From positions 6,014,001-6,078,000 of the forward strand of contig NZ_CP067412.1 of NCBI RefSeq assembly GCF_023375815.1: a stretch of DNA of 64,000 nucleotides, written 5' to 3'. The notes under the pieces are model-generated. The model worked only from the letters and a program-made list of their open reading frames with translations. It was not told the origin of the DNA and did no database searches. The DNA is from Pseudomonas sp. HS6. Lineage in GTDB: Bacteria; Pseudomonadota; Gammaproteobacteria; Pseudomonadales; Pseudomonadaceae. Shown here one piece after another: positions 40,096-49,586 of this stretch (positions are counted from its first letter, which is position 1; each line of letters begins with the position of its first letter). Both the position numbers and the translations under genes were made by a program.

Positions 40096-41640
40096 ATGCG
40101 TACGAGTCTCTCGAACAACAACATCGCGCTGAATCTGCCCTCCTCCTCAACCCTCGATCACACCGTGCCCGGTGACAGCATCGCCGAACCGCTGCAACTG
40201 AGTCCGCGCTTGCACAACCGCGATCTCGCGCCGACCAAGGCCGAGGGTCGGCGTTGGGGCCGCTACAGCATCTTTGCCCTGTGGACCAACGATGTGCACA
40301 ACATCGCCAACTACTCGTTTGCCATCGGCCTGTACGCCCTGGGTCTGGGCGGCTGGCAGATTCTGCTGTCACTTGGGATCGGCGCAGCGCTGGTGTATTT
40401 CTTCATGAACCTCTCGGGCTACATGGGGCAGAAAACCGGGGTACCGTTTCCGGTCATCAGCCGGATCAGTTTCGGCATTCACGGGGCGCAGATTCCTGCG
40501 TTGATCCGGGCAATTATCGCCATCGCCTGGTTCGGGATTCAGACGTACCTGGCGTCGGTGGTGTTTCGCGTGTTGCTCACGGCAGTTCACCCCGGTTTCG
40601 CCGACTACGACCACAACTCGATCCTCGGCCTGTCGAGCCTGGGTTGGGTGTGTTTCGTGGCAATCTGGTTCGTGCAGTTGGGGATCCTGGCCTACGGCAT
40701 GGAAATGGTCCGCCGCTACGAAGCGTTCGCCGGGCCGGTGATTCTGCTGACCGTCGCCTGCCTCGCCGCCTGGATGTACACCCAGGCCAACGCGACCATT
40801 GCCTGGTCGATCCGCGAACCGCTGACCGGCGGCGAGATGTGGCGCAACATTTTTGCCGGCGGCGCCTTGTGGCTGGCGATCTACGGCACGCTGATCCTCA
40901 ACTTTTGCGACTTCGCCCGTTCTTCACCGTGCCGCAAAACCATCAAGGTCGGAAACTTCTGGGGCCTGCCGGTGAATATTCTGGTGTTCGCCGGGATCAC
41001 CGTCCTGCTATGCGGTGCGCAATTTCAGATCAACGGCCGGATCATCGAAAGCCCGACCGAAATCATCGCGTCGATCCCCAACACCTTTTTTCTGGTGCTC
41101 GGCTGCCTGGCGTTCCTGATCGTCACCGTGGCGGTAAACATCATGGCCAACTTCGTCGCCCCGGCCTTTGTGCTGAGTAACCTGGCGCCGAAGTACCTGA
41201 CCTTCCGCCGCGCCGGGCTGATCAGCGCCACCATCGCCGTGCTGATCCTGCCGTGGAATCTCTACAACAGTCCGCTGGTGATCGTGTATTTCCTGTCCGG
41301 CCTCGGCGCCCTGCTCGGCCCGTTGTACGGCGTGATCATGGTCGACTACTGGCTGATCCGCAAAGGCCGGATCCACGTGCCGCAACTGTACAGCGAAGAC
41401 CCGAATGGCGCGTATTTCTACAGCCGTGGGGTCAACCTGCGGGCAGTGGCGGCGTTCATTCCGGCCGCGCTGATCGCCATCGTCCTGGCACTGGTGCCGG
41501 GCTTCCACAGCGTTTCGCCCTTCTCCTGGCTGATTGGTGCCGGCATTGCCGGGATGCTCTACCTGATCATCGCCAAACGCCAGCCGCACTACGCCGATGT
41601 GGACGGTGAAGCCATCGCCGTCGACAACGTCAGCCACTGA
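40096..41640 (+). CDS. NCS1-family nucleobase/hydantoin/allantoin permease
   Basis: The 514-residue protein has 12 predicted membrane helices and the NCS1 pattern (LWTNDVHNIANYSFAIGLY near the N-terminus; NFCDFARSSPCRK near the middle). It should import a nucleobase, allantoin or hydantoin with a cation. ATG 40096 follows AGGAGC. The next gene encodes a racemase-family enzyme, so the substrate is probably a ring amide such as allantoin or hydantoin (inference). Confidence 0.88.
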   Translation: MRTSLSNNNIALNLPSSSTLDHTVPGDSIAEPLQLSPRLHNRDLAPTKAEGRRWGRYSIFALWTNDVHNIANYSFAIGLYALGLGGWQILLSLGIGAALVYFFMNLSGYMGQKTGVPFPVISRISFGIHGAQIPALIRAIIAIAWFGIQTYLASVVFRVLLTAVHPGFADYDHNSILGLSSLGWVCFVAIWFVQLGILAYGMEMVRRYEAFAGPVILLTVACLAAWMYTQANATIAWSIREPLTGGEMWRNIFAGGALWLAIYGTLILNFCDFARSSPCRKTIKVGNFWGLPVNILVFAGITVLLCGAQFQINGRIIESPTEIIASIPNTFFLVLGCLAFLIVTVAVNIMANFVAPAFVLSNLAPKYLTFRRAGLISATIAVLILPWNLYNSPLVIVYFLSGLGALLGPLYGVIMVDYWLIRKGRIHVPQLYSEDPNGAYFYSRGVNLRAVAAFIPAALIAIVLALVPGFHSVSPFSWLIGAGIAGMLYLIIAKRQPHYADVDGEAIAVDNVSH

Positions 41641-41694
41641 ATCTTTTGGCGGCCCTTCGCGGGGCCGCAGAACCAACCGTAATAAGGACTTCCC

Positions 41695-42423
41695 ATGCGC
41701 ATTCTCGTGGTCAACGTCAACACCACCGAATCCATCACCCATGCCATCGCCCGCTCGGCGCAGTCTGTGGCTTCCCCCGGCACCGAGATCGTCGGCCTGA
41801 CGCCGTACTTCGGCGCCGATTCGGTGGAAGGCAATTTCGAAAGTTACCTGGCCGCCATCGCCGTGATGGACCGGGTGATGTCCTACGACCAGCCCTTCGA
41901 CGCGGTGATCCAGGCCGGCTACGGCGAACACGGCCGTGAAGGTTTGCAGGAGTTGCTCAACGTACCGGTGGTGGACATCACCGATGCGGCCGCCAGCACC
42001 GCGATGTTTCTGGGCCACGCTTATTCAGTGGTCACCACCCTGGATCGCACCGTGCCGCTGATTGAGGATCGTCTGAAACTCTCCGGCCTGTGGGATCGCT
42101 GCGCCTCGGTGCGCGCCAGTGGTCTGGCAGTGCTTGAGCTGGAACACGAACCGCAACGGGCGCTGGAAGCGATCGTGCATCAGGCTGAACTGGCGGTGAC
42201 TCAGGACAAAGCCGAGGTGATCTGCCTCGGTTGCGGGGGCATGGCCGGGCTCGACGAGAAGATCCGTCAGCGTACCGGGGTGCCGGTGATCGATGGCGTC
42301 ACCGCCGCTGTGACCATCGCCGAATCGCTGGTTCGACTGGGGCTGTCGACGTCCAAGGTGCGGACGTATGCGACGCCACGGCCGAAGACCATCATCGGCT
42401 GGCCAGCACGTTTTGCGCGTTGA
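41695..42423 (+). CDS. Asp/Glu/hydantoin racemase-family protein
   Basis: The 242-residue protein has the hydantoin/allantoin racemase fold. The second catalytic cysteine is present in CLGCGGMAG (C180), but the first is replaced: the site reads QAGYGEHG with Gly75. Two-cysteine racemases need both; arylmalonate decarboxylase is a family member with glycine at the first site. The exact reaction is therefore open. It lies 54 bases after the permease and overlaps the convergent lysR end by 32 bases. Confidence 0.82.
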   Translation: MRILVVNVNTTESITHAIARSAQSVASPGTEIVGLTPYFGADSVEGNFESYLAAIAVMDRVMSYDQPFDAVIQAGYGEHGREGLQELLNVPVVDITDAAASTAMFLGHAYSVVTTLDRTVPLIEDRLKLSGLWDRCASVRASGLAVLELEHEPQRALEAIVHQAELAVTQDKAEVICLGCGGMAGLDEKIRQRTGVPVIDGVTAAVTIAESLVRLGLSTSKVRTYATPRPKTIIGWPARFAR

Positions 42424-43333
42424 ACCGCTCGGCGAGACCCTGGGTTGAAAACTGCTCGATAATGAAATCGACGAACGCCCGGGTCTTGCCCGGCAGCAGT
42501 TTGTGTTCGGCGTAATAGATGGAGATGTTGCCGTCGTCGACGTACCAGTCGGGCAAAACCCGCTGCAACGTTCCTGCTTCAAGATAACTGACGGCAAACG
42601 GCATGCTGACCAACGCAATCCCCAACCCCTGCGCCGCCGTGGCGCAGGCGGCTTCGGAATCGCTCATGGTCATTCGCGCCTTGAGGGTCAGCGGGCTGTG
42701 CTGCTGGGTGCGATGAGTCAGTTGCCAGGAACGCACGCGCCCGGTCTGCGGTGAGCGGATCAGGATGCCCTCGTGCAGCTTGAGGTCGTCCGGTTCGCTG
42801 ATCGGCGCGTGCCGATCCAGATATTCCGCAGAAGCCACCAACACCCGATGCGCCGGCGTCAGCCGTCGCGCCACCACGCCCTGGGGCAGCTCGAAGCCAC
42901 CACCAATCGCCGCATCGAAACCCTGGCCGATCAGATCGACCTGTCGGTTATCGAAGTGCCAGTCCGGGTTGATCGCCGGAAACCTTGTCAGGAATTCCCC
43001 CAGCAACGGCACGATGTACAAGCGGCCGAACACCGTACCCATGCTGACTTTCAGCGTGCCGGCCGGTTGACCACCGGCGCTGGCCAGATTGCTCACGGCA
43101 TTCTGGATGGTGATCAGACTGCCGCTGACCTCACTCAGAAACAGTTGCCCCGCTTCCGTCAGGGTCAATCTTCGGGTGCTACGCTGGAACAGCCTCACGC
43201 CGAGGCGCGCTTCCAGTTTCGCCACGCTTTTACCCACGGCGGCCGGTGTCAGGCTCAGGCGTCGCGCAGCCTCGGCGAAGCTGCCGACTTCGGCACTGCG
43301 CACGAAGCATTCGATACTGCTGAAGGTTTCCAT
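42392..43333 (-). CDS. LysR-family transcriptional regulator
   Basis: The 313-residue regulator has an N-terminal winged helix (FAEAARRLSLTPAAVGKSVA, about 20-40) and a LysR substrate-binding domain (about 90-295). It is divergent from the SDR gene (125-base gap), so it probably controls that oxidoreductase. The gap holds a TTTACACAGACTATAGCAA stretch with a T-N11-A-like form. ATG 43333 is preferred to an in-frame upstream ATG. Confidence 0.88.
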   Translation of the reverse strand: METFSSIECFVRSAEVGSFAEAARRLSLTPAAVGKSVAKLEARLGVRLFQRSTRRLTLTEAGQLFLSEVSGSLITIQNAVSNLASAGGQPAGTLKVSMGTVFGRLYIVPLLGEFLTRFPAINPDWHFDNRQVDLIGQGFDAAIGGGFELPQGVVARRLTPAHRVLVASAEYLDRHAPISEPDDLKLHEGILIRSPQTGRVRSWQLTHRTQQHSPLTLKARMTMSDSEAACATAAQGLGIALVSMPFAVSYLEAGTLQRVLPDWYVDDGNISIYYAEHKLLPGKTRAFVDFIIEQFSTQGLAERFNAQNVLASR

Positions 43334-43458
43334 GGTCGCCACTATAAACTTTTGGTTTACACAGACTATAGCAACCACGGTCTACCCGCCTATTGGCGAG
43401 GGGCAGATACTCGACACCACACCAAGGCAGCCTGCCTTGAAATTTCTGGAGATCGAAC

Positions 43459-44205
43459 ATGACCACTCAACACCTCAGCGGTAAAGTCGCTCTGATTCAA
43501 GGCGGCTCTCGCGGCATCGGTGCCGCCATCGTCAAACGCCTGGCCGCTGAAGGCGCCGCGGTTGCCTTTACCTACGTCAGCTCGGCCGCCAAGGCTGAAG
43601 AACTGCAAAACAGCATCACCGCGAACGGCGGCAAAGCCCTGGCGATCAAGGCTGACAGCGCTGACGCCAGCGCCATTCGCAACGCGGTGAACGCAACGGT
43701 CGAAACCTTTGGCCGCCTCGACATTCTGGTCAACAACGCCGGTGTGCTGGCCGTCGCCCCGCTGGAAGACTTCAAACTGGAAGACTTCGACCAGACCCTG
43801 GCGATCAACGTGCGCAGCGTGTTCATCGCCAGCCAGGAAGCCGCCAAACACATGGGCGAAGGCTCGCGCATCATCAACATCGGCAGCACCAACGCCGACC
43901 GCATGCCCTTCGCCGGTGGCGGCGTGTATGCGATGAGCAAATCCGCGCTGGTTGGCCTGACCAAAGGCCTGGCTCGCGACCTCGGCCCACGCGGCATCAC
44001 CATCAACAACGTGCAGCCCGGCCCGGTCGATACCGACATGAACCCGGCCCACGGTGAGTTCGCCGACAGCCTGATCCCGCTGATGGCAGTGGGTCGCTAC
44101 GGCAAAGCCGAGGAAATCGCCAGCTTCGTCGCCTACCTCGCCAGCCCGGAGGCCGGTTACATCACCGGTGCCAGCCTGACCATCGACGGTGGTTTCGGCG
44201 CCTGA
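43459..44205 (+). CDS. Short-chain dehydrogenase/reductase
   Basis: The 248-residue classical SDR has the nucleotide loop GGSRGIGAAIV (about 14-24), LVNNAG (near 90) and a catalytic Ser with YAMSK (Tyr and Lys near 155-159). It is an NAD(P)-linked oxidoreductase of 3-oxoacyl-ACP-reductase-like type; the substrate is unknown. GGAGATCG precedes ATG 43459. It is probably regulated by the divergent LysR protein. Confidence 0.88.
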   Translation: MTTQHLSGKVALIQGGSRGIGAAIVKRLAAEGAAVAFTYVSSAAKAEELQNSITANGGKALAIKADSADASAIRNAVNATVETFGRLDILVNNAGVLAVAPLEDFKLEDFDQTLAINVRSVFIASQEAAKHMGEGSRIINIGSTNADRMPFAGGGVYAMSKSALVGLTKGLARDLGPRGITINNVQPGPVDTDMNPAHGEFADSLIPLMAVGRYGKAEEIASFVAYLASPEAGYITGASLTIDGGFGA

Positions 44206-44228
44206 TTGAACTGATTGTAGAAAACGAA

Positions 44229-44268
44229 AAACGCCGCCCCTCCTTTAACAGAGGGGCGGCGTTTTTTT
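44229..44268. terminator. Bidirectional terminator between SDR and HAD genes
   Basis: A 12-bp perfect stem (ACGCCGCCCCTC / GAGGGGCGGCGT) with a seven- to eight-base loop, T7 on the plus side and A run on the other, serves both convergent genes. Confidence 0.92.
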
Positions 44269-44281
44269 GTCTGCGGTTTGA

Positions 44282-44977
44282 TCAGGCCCAATCCAGTGCC
44301 GGCAAACCACATGCACTCGGCGTGAACGCTTTCAACGTACGAAGAATCCCGTCAGCGTGTGCGTATTTTTCATCGGCCATGGCGGCATCAGGGATCGCGA
44401 TGGCCGTCATGCCGGCTGCTTTCGCGGCTGTCACGCCGAATGGCGAATCTTCGAACACCAGGCAATCTTCCGGCGCCACACCCAGGCGGCGCGCGGCGGT
44501 GAGGAAAATGTCCGGCGCAGGCTTGGCAGCGCCGACTTCTGGATCATCAGCCGTGACGATGAAGTCGAACAATGCAAACCAGTCGCGGTGCAAGGTGGTT
44601 TTCTGACCGAACGACTGGCGCGATGAACTGGTGCCAACGGCAATCGGAATGTTGTGCGCCTTGAGATGGCGGATCAGTTCCTCGGCGCCCGGCATGGCTT
44701 GCGCAGTGGGAAAACGCTCGCGCATCAGCGGTTCACGGATCACCAGAAACTCTTCGGCGGTGATCGGCAGGTCCAGCGCTTCGACCACGTAGCGCGCCAG
44801 ATCGCCAGCACCACGGCCGATGATGTTCTGCTTGATGCTCCAGTCGAAGGTGCGCCCGTAACGCTCGGCAATCAGCGAGGTGACCTCGGTGTAGATGCCC
44901 TCGGTGTCCAGCAGCAAACCGTCCATATCGAAAATCACGGCCTTGATCGGGCCGAACGCCTTCAGCGGTGCATTCAT
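44282..44977 (-). CDS. HAD-superfamily phosphatase (beta-phosphoglucomutase-like)
   Basis: The 231-residue HAD subfamily IA protein has DMDGLLLDTE (nucleophile Asp near 15), GTSSSRQ and the C-terminal EDSPFG motif. It is probably a sugar-phosphate phosphatase (2-deoxyglucose-6-phosphate phosphatase-like). I chose ATG 44977; ATG 44980 and 45001 are in frame. Rhs starts divergently 250 bases away, with no other gene between them. Confidence 0.85.
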   Translation of the reverse strand: MNAPLKAFGPIKAVIFDMDGLLLDTEGIYTEVTSLIAERYGRTFDWSIKQNIIGRGAGDLARYVVEALDLPITAEEFLVIREPLMRERFPTAQAMPGAEELIRHLKAHNIPIAVGTSSSRQSFGQKTTLHRDWFALFDFIVTADDPEVGAAKPAPDIFLTAARRLGVAPEDCLVFEDSPFGVTAAKAAGMTAIAIPDAAMADEKYAHADGILRTLKAFTPSACGLPALDWA

Positions 44978-45227
44978 CATCGGATCCGTTATCAAAGACA
45001 TCCCAGGCGGCGTCGGGTAGCACCGCTGCTCGGATCTGATTAAAGGGTTCAGCAGCATAACGAGCGCGGCCGAGGTTGAGCAACGGGCAATGTCGGTTGT
45101 CCGCCGAACGTTGCCAGGCACATTTAGAGAATTGCCCTACAGACACCGCCCACTTGCCTGACTTCTTTCCTGTTTGATCCCCCGCACAGTTTCGCGCCAT
45201 TCCCTTGATGCGCGCGAGTGACTGCGA

Positions 45228-47267
45228 ATGCTTCCATCTGACCCTCTCCTGAAACTGAACAACAGCATCGGTTTGCTGGTGGTGGCTGCGCTGAATCCTG
45301 ATCAGCCTGACGCCGAAAAGCTGTTTCAGGAATTTCGCCTCTGCCTCAACGACTATGAAAGCTGGGCCGAGCAGTTCTGGACGGGAACGGCGCTGGACGT
45401 CGATCAGGTGTTCAAGGTCGGCAACGATGTCCAGCTCAGTGCGCTTGCTGGCAGTCGAAAACCCGTCAGTACTTCCGTAGTCATGTGCCCCACCACCGGG
45501 CCGCTGACACTGGTGCACATGTTCGAAGCCGCGCGCTTCGTGCCGATCGGCGATACGCCAGTGACTCTGGAAGCGGTCATTTCCGATGTCGGCGGTGTCC
45601 TGGAATTCGGCGAACCGCTGCATTTCACCATTGGCCCCAGCGGCATTCTCGAGGTCGACGATTGCGACCGGGGCCAGCGTTATCGCATCACCTTCTTTCC
45701 CGATGTTTCCAGTTCACATGTCCAGACGCTGTACGCCTCGTATCAGAGCCTGATCGATGGTCTCGAAGGCTGGCTGCGTGAGGAATGGGAAGGCTTTCAG
45801 CCGCAGTGGGCGGAGTTTTCCAGCGCAGGCTTCAGCGAGCGTTACGGTCAGTTGCAACAGGCTGACTGGCGCGGTTTCGAAACGGCCCTGAACGGCGTCT
45901 GGGATGACGTGAAGCAACTGTTCGCCCTGCTCGCCGACTGGCAGGTCAACAGCGAAAAACTTCTGCAGTACCTGTCCGCCGCTGAGCTGGAAGCGTTGCT
46001 CAAGGCTTCCACCGAGGCCATCGCCAATGGCTTGCTGATGCTCAGCGACGAGCCGTTGCTGTTTATTCATCTGGCGGCCTTCACCAGTTGGCTGAAGATG
46101 CTGCCGCCGCAGTACCTGGCCGAGGTGGTGGCTGAAGTCCGGGTCGAATTACTGATCGGTTTCCTGTTGATGCGCGTGTCGGCGGGCATGGGTGTGCCGC
46201 TGCGGTTGAGCGCCAAGGTGCTCGCCAAGGTCAAGTCCCCGCGTGCCCGGGAATGGTTGGCGGCGTCGGCGTTGCGGTTGGCAGAGCTGACTTCGGCACC
46301 CGATCTGACCCGGCATGCCGGTGCGTTGAAGCCGTTGATGGTCAATGCGCGGCAGGCGCCGTTGCGGCCGACACCAGCCATTCCGTTGGAGATTCGCACG
46401 GCCGATTCGCAGGTACTGACGGTGCCCAATCCGGCGGCCATTGCGCGTAACAAGTCCCAGGGCTCGACGCGAATGGAGCGGCATGAGCCTCGCGACGACA
46501 AGCCTGATCAGGCGAAAAACCCCAACGGTGACAGCGCCGATTGTGCACCGCTGACCTGCACCAATGGCTGTCCGGTGTCGATGGTCACTGGCGAAGAACT
46601 GCTGACGCTGACCGATGGCGTACTTGATGGACTGCTGTCGTTCGAGTTCAGTCGGTTGTACCGCACCAGCGCGGCGGAAATCGATGTCGGGTTGGGGTTT
46701 GGCTGGAGTCATTCGCTGGCGCATCGGCTGGAGGTTGATGGCGACGGGGTGGTCTGGGTTGACCATGAGAACCGGCGCACGCGGTTTCCGTCGCCCAGCG
46801 GCGAGCGGCCGGCGATTCACAACAGTTTGTCGCGGGCGGCGATTTTTCTTGGAGATGAGCCGGAGGAGTTGATTGTTGCGCTGGCGGGTGAGGCGGCGCG
46901 GTTTTATCACTTTCGGGCTGGGCGTCTGACGCTCATTAGCGATGCGTACGGCAACCGGCTGCGTATTACGCGGGATCGTCAGGATCGGGTTGAGCGGCTG
47001 GATAACGGCGTCGGTCGTTCGCTGTTGCTGCGCTATGAGCGGGCGCATCTGGTCGCGGTCGATTATCAGGTTTTTTGTGAGTCAGTCTGGCGCACCGAGC
47101 AGACGCTGGTCAGCTACCGCTTTGATGCCCGCCATCGACTGATCGAGGCGACCAACGCCGTCGGCGAAAGCGAGCGTTACGATTACGACGACCAGCACGT
47201 CATCCTGCAGCGGCAGTTAACGGGCGGCGCGAGTTTCTTCTGGGAGTGGGAGCGTACCGGCAAAGCC
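45228..47267 (+). CDS. Rhs-family protein, 5' part only (truncated)
   Basis: About 680 codons encode the N-terminal part of an Rhs protein: a helical N-terminal region (about 1-390), then a CX3C/DUF6531-type segment (PLTCTNGCPVSMVTGEE) and the start of the YD-repeat shell (LFRSHH-like LYRTSAAEID, GWSHSLAHRLE, and YDYDDQHVIL). At 47267, within a GGASFFWEWERTGKA segment that normally runs on, the sequence joins lapA-like DNA in reverse orientation. The frame stays open to 49229, but those 650 codons are antisense to the adhesin. The toxin tip and any immunity gene are absent. A Rhs protein normally has about 1,400 residues. Confidence 0.75.
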
Positions 47268-49226
47268 ATTGCCGCCGCTCACGCCAGTGATCGAGTTGGT
47301 CAGTGGCTCGTGACCGTTCAACGCATCGTTCGGCGCGGTGGTGGTGACGGTGCCAGTGGTTTTACCGACTTCGATGGTGATGGTCTGGCCGTTGGCCAAA
47401 GTGACGGTGACCGGCGAACCGGTCACTGGCGCGCCCACAGTAGCGGTATAAGTGACAGTACCGCCTTCAGCCGCCGACTCGGTCGCGGTCAGTTTGACCG
47501 TGGTCGTATCGATGGTGTCGGTGACTTCGGTGACGGCTGGGACGGTGCTCGGCACCAGGTTCTCGAAGTTGCCGCCAGTGGTGCCGGTAATGCTGACTTC
47601 AACTTTGCCCGCATCCTTGTAAACGTCATCGGCTGGCGCCGGAACGGTCACGCTGCCGGTGGTTTTGCCAGCCTCGATGGTGATGACGGAGCCGTTGCTC
47701 AACGTCACGGTCACCGGGGTGCCGGCCGGGTTGGTCAATGTAGCGGTGTAAACGATCGAGCCACCCTCGGCCACGGAACCGGTAGCGGACAGGGACAGGT
47801 TGGTGGTGTCGATGGAGTCAGTGACCGTGGTGGTCGCCGGCGTCGTGTTCGGTACCAGATTCTCGAAGTTGCCGCCGGTAGCGCCGGTAATGGTAGTGCT
47901 GACGGTGCCGCCATTGTTGTAGACGTCATTCGGCGCGGTCGGCACGTTGACGCTGCCGGTGGTTTTGCCGGCTTCGATGGTGATGGTCGAGCCGTTGGAC
48001 AGGGTGACGGTCACCGGCGTCTGCGCCGGGTTGGTCAGCGTCGCGGTGTAGGTGATCTGGCCGCCTTCAACCACGTTGCCCGTAGCGGTCAGGGTCAAAC
48101 CGGTGGTGTCTTTCGAGTCGACAATCGTGGTGACAGCCGGCGTCGGGTTCGGCACCAGGTTTTCGAAGTTGCCGCCGGTGGCGCCGGTGATCGTGGTAGT
48201 GACGGTGCTGCCGTTGTTATAGACGTCATTCGGCGCGGTCGGCACGTTGACGGTGCCGGTGGTCTGGCCGGCGCCGATGGTGATGGTCGAGCCGTTGGAC
48301 AGGGTGACGGTGACCGGCGTCTGTGCCGGGTTGGTCAGCGTGGCTGTGTAGGTGATCTGGCCACCTTCGGTGACGCTGTTGCCCGCCGTCAGCGTGACGG
48401 TGGTGGTGTCGATGGTGTCGGTGACCTGGGTCACGGCAGGGGTGGTCGGCACAGTGACGGTAATGCCATTGCCACCGGTGGTGCCGGTGACAGTCACGTT
48501 GATCTGGGTCGGGTCGTTGTAGACCGTGTCGTTCGGTGCCAGTGGCACGTTGACGGTGCCGGTGGTGGAGCCTGCCGGAATCACGATCACCGAGCCGTTG
48601 GACAAGGTGATGGTCAAGTCGGTCAGCGGCGCCTGGGTCAGGGTCGCGGTGTACACCAGCACGCCGCCGGCTTCGGTGATGGTCGGCGTGGCGCTGAGGC
48701 TCAGGCTCGAGTCGCGCAGTGCATTGGCGTTAGTGTCGGTGTTCTGGCCACCGGTGAAGTTCTGGGCGGCCTGGCCGGCGGAGTTGATGCCCGCAGTCGG
48801 GAAGCCGATGGTCGGGTCGACACGGCCTGCTGTCGCGTCGAGCATCACGAAACTGTGACCGCCCCCGGCGGCACCGCCAGTGCCTGCGGCGCTCGGGCCG
48901 GCAGCGGTGGCTTCAAGAGCGGTGGTCGGGTCAGCGCCAGCGGCGATGGCTTGTTGCAGTTCTTCAACAGACGGCGCGGCTTGCGCAGTGGCTTCGGCCA
49001 GATCGGTGCTGGAGTCCGGGGTGCTGGCGCTCCACTGTGTGTCGCGACCCAGATCCAGGGTGCGGCCATCGGCCAGTTCCAGGGACACCGCGCCAGCGAC
49101 GCCGGTGTCGACCTGATCGCCGACGAACAAGCGGTCGCCTTCTACAAGTACACGACGGACGCCCTCTGGGGACACCACGAAAACCTGACCGACAATGCTT
49201 TTGACGATGGCAACAACACTGCTCAT
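47217..49226 (-). CDS. LapA/MapA-type adhesin N-terminus, truncated
   Basis: The 669-residue open frame begins with the retention module of LapA-type adhesins (residues 1-110) and a LapG cleavage site TAAG at 107-110. Five Ser/Thr/Val-rich repeats of about 100 residues follow (300-base period, with matching blocks near 47511, 47810, 48112 and 48408). Authentic adhesin sequence ends near 47268; the last 16 codons are reverse-strand Rhs sequence. The whole repeat tract, von Willebrand/RTX region and C-terminal secretion signal are missing. ATG 49226 follows GGAGAGTCTTCA. LapA versus MapA cannot be decided here. It is divergent from the secretion genes. Confidence 0.8.
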   Translation of the reverse strand: MSSVVAIVKSIVGQVFVVSPEGVRRVLVEGDRLFVGDQVDTGVAGAVSLELADGRTLDLGRDTQWSASTPDSSTDLAEATAQAAPSVEELQQAIAAGADPTTALEATAAGPSAAGTGGAAGGGHSFVMLDATAGRVDPTIGFPTAGINSAGQAAQNFTGGQNTDTNANALRDSSLSLSATPTITEAGGVLVYTATLTQAPLTDLTITLSNGSVIVIPAGSTTGTVNVPLAPNDTVYNDPTQINVTVTGTTGGNGITVTVPTTPAVTQVTDTIDTTTVTLTAGNSVTEGGQITYTATLTNPAQTPVTVTLSNGSTITIGAGQTTGTVNVPTAPNDVYNNGSTVTTTITGATGGNFENLVPNPTPAVTTIVDSKDTTGLTLTATGNVVEGGQITYTATLTNPAQTPVTVTLSNGSTITIEAGKTTGSVNVPTAPNDVYNNGGTVSTTITGATGGNFENLVPNTTPATTTVTDSIDTTNLSLSATGSVAEGGSIVYTATLTNPAGTPVTVTLSNGSVITIEAGKTTGSVTVPAPADDVYKDAGKVEVSITGTTGGNFENLVPSTVPAVTEVTDTIDTTTVKLTATESAAEGGTVTYTATVGAPVTGSPVTVTLANGQTITIEVGKTTGTVTTTAPNDALNGHEPLTNSITGVSGGNGFAGTLPLPEETRAAR

Positions 49227-49586
49227 TGAAGACTCTCCGGGTGTCACGTTCAGTTGACTTCCATAGACCTGATGGCTTTTCTGCGCCGATTCAGTCTGGA
49301 CGTACTTTTAAAAAAATGTGAATCAAGTTTGACGCTGATTTGTGTCAATATTTTGGCTAGAATCTTTCGCTATTAACTTTATGCCAAACTATTGACCTTA
49401 TGGATGCCATCCTAAACAATCGCCCCACTAATGTCACATTGATATTTACGCGGCGACTTGCCCTTGAGCATGTGATCCAGTTCCGGTTTTAAACTTTCCG
49501 ACATACGGTCATTCCGGTTGCCATCATCCGACGCAGCACCCTTATTTGCTGTGATTCACGACAAGAAGTTCTGGGAATTCCTTACC
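49227..49586. promoter_or_regulatory. AT-rich divergent promoter region of adhesin and secretion genes
   Basis: The 360-base gap between the adhesin and the outer-membrane factor gene is clearly AT-rich (for example 49300-49400) and codes for nothing obvious. It should hold promoters in both directions. I could not fix a -35/-10 pair with good spacing. Confidence 0.5.

Noticed and set aside
47511..48720. 300-base period repeats as a possible CRISPR array
   Set aside because: Repeats are coding, lie in frame and encode adhesin domains; there are no short direct repeats with unique spacers and no cas genes.
47268..49229. Continuation of the Rhs frame for about 650 residues on the plus strand
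   Set aside because: It is the exact antisense of the adhesin repeats; its Gly/Arg/Val-rich, repetitive translation has no Rhs motifs. It is an open frame only because of the codon pattern of the other strand.
49227..49586. Sigma-70 promoter in the adhesin-secretion gap
   Set aside because: TTGACG (49329) and TAGAAT (49358) are 23 bases apart, too far for a normal -35/-10 pair.
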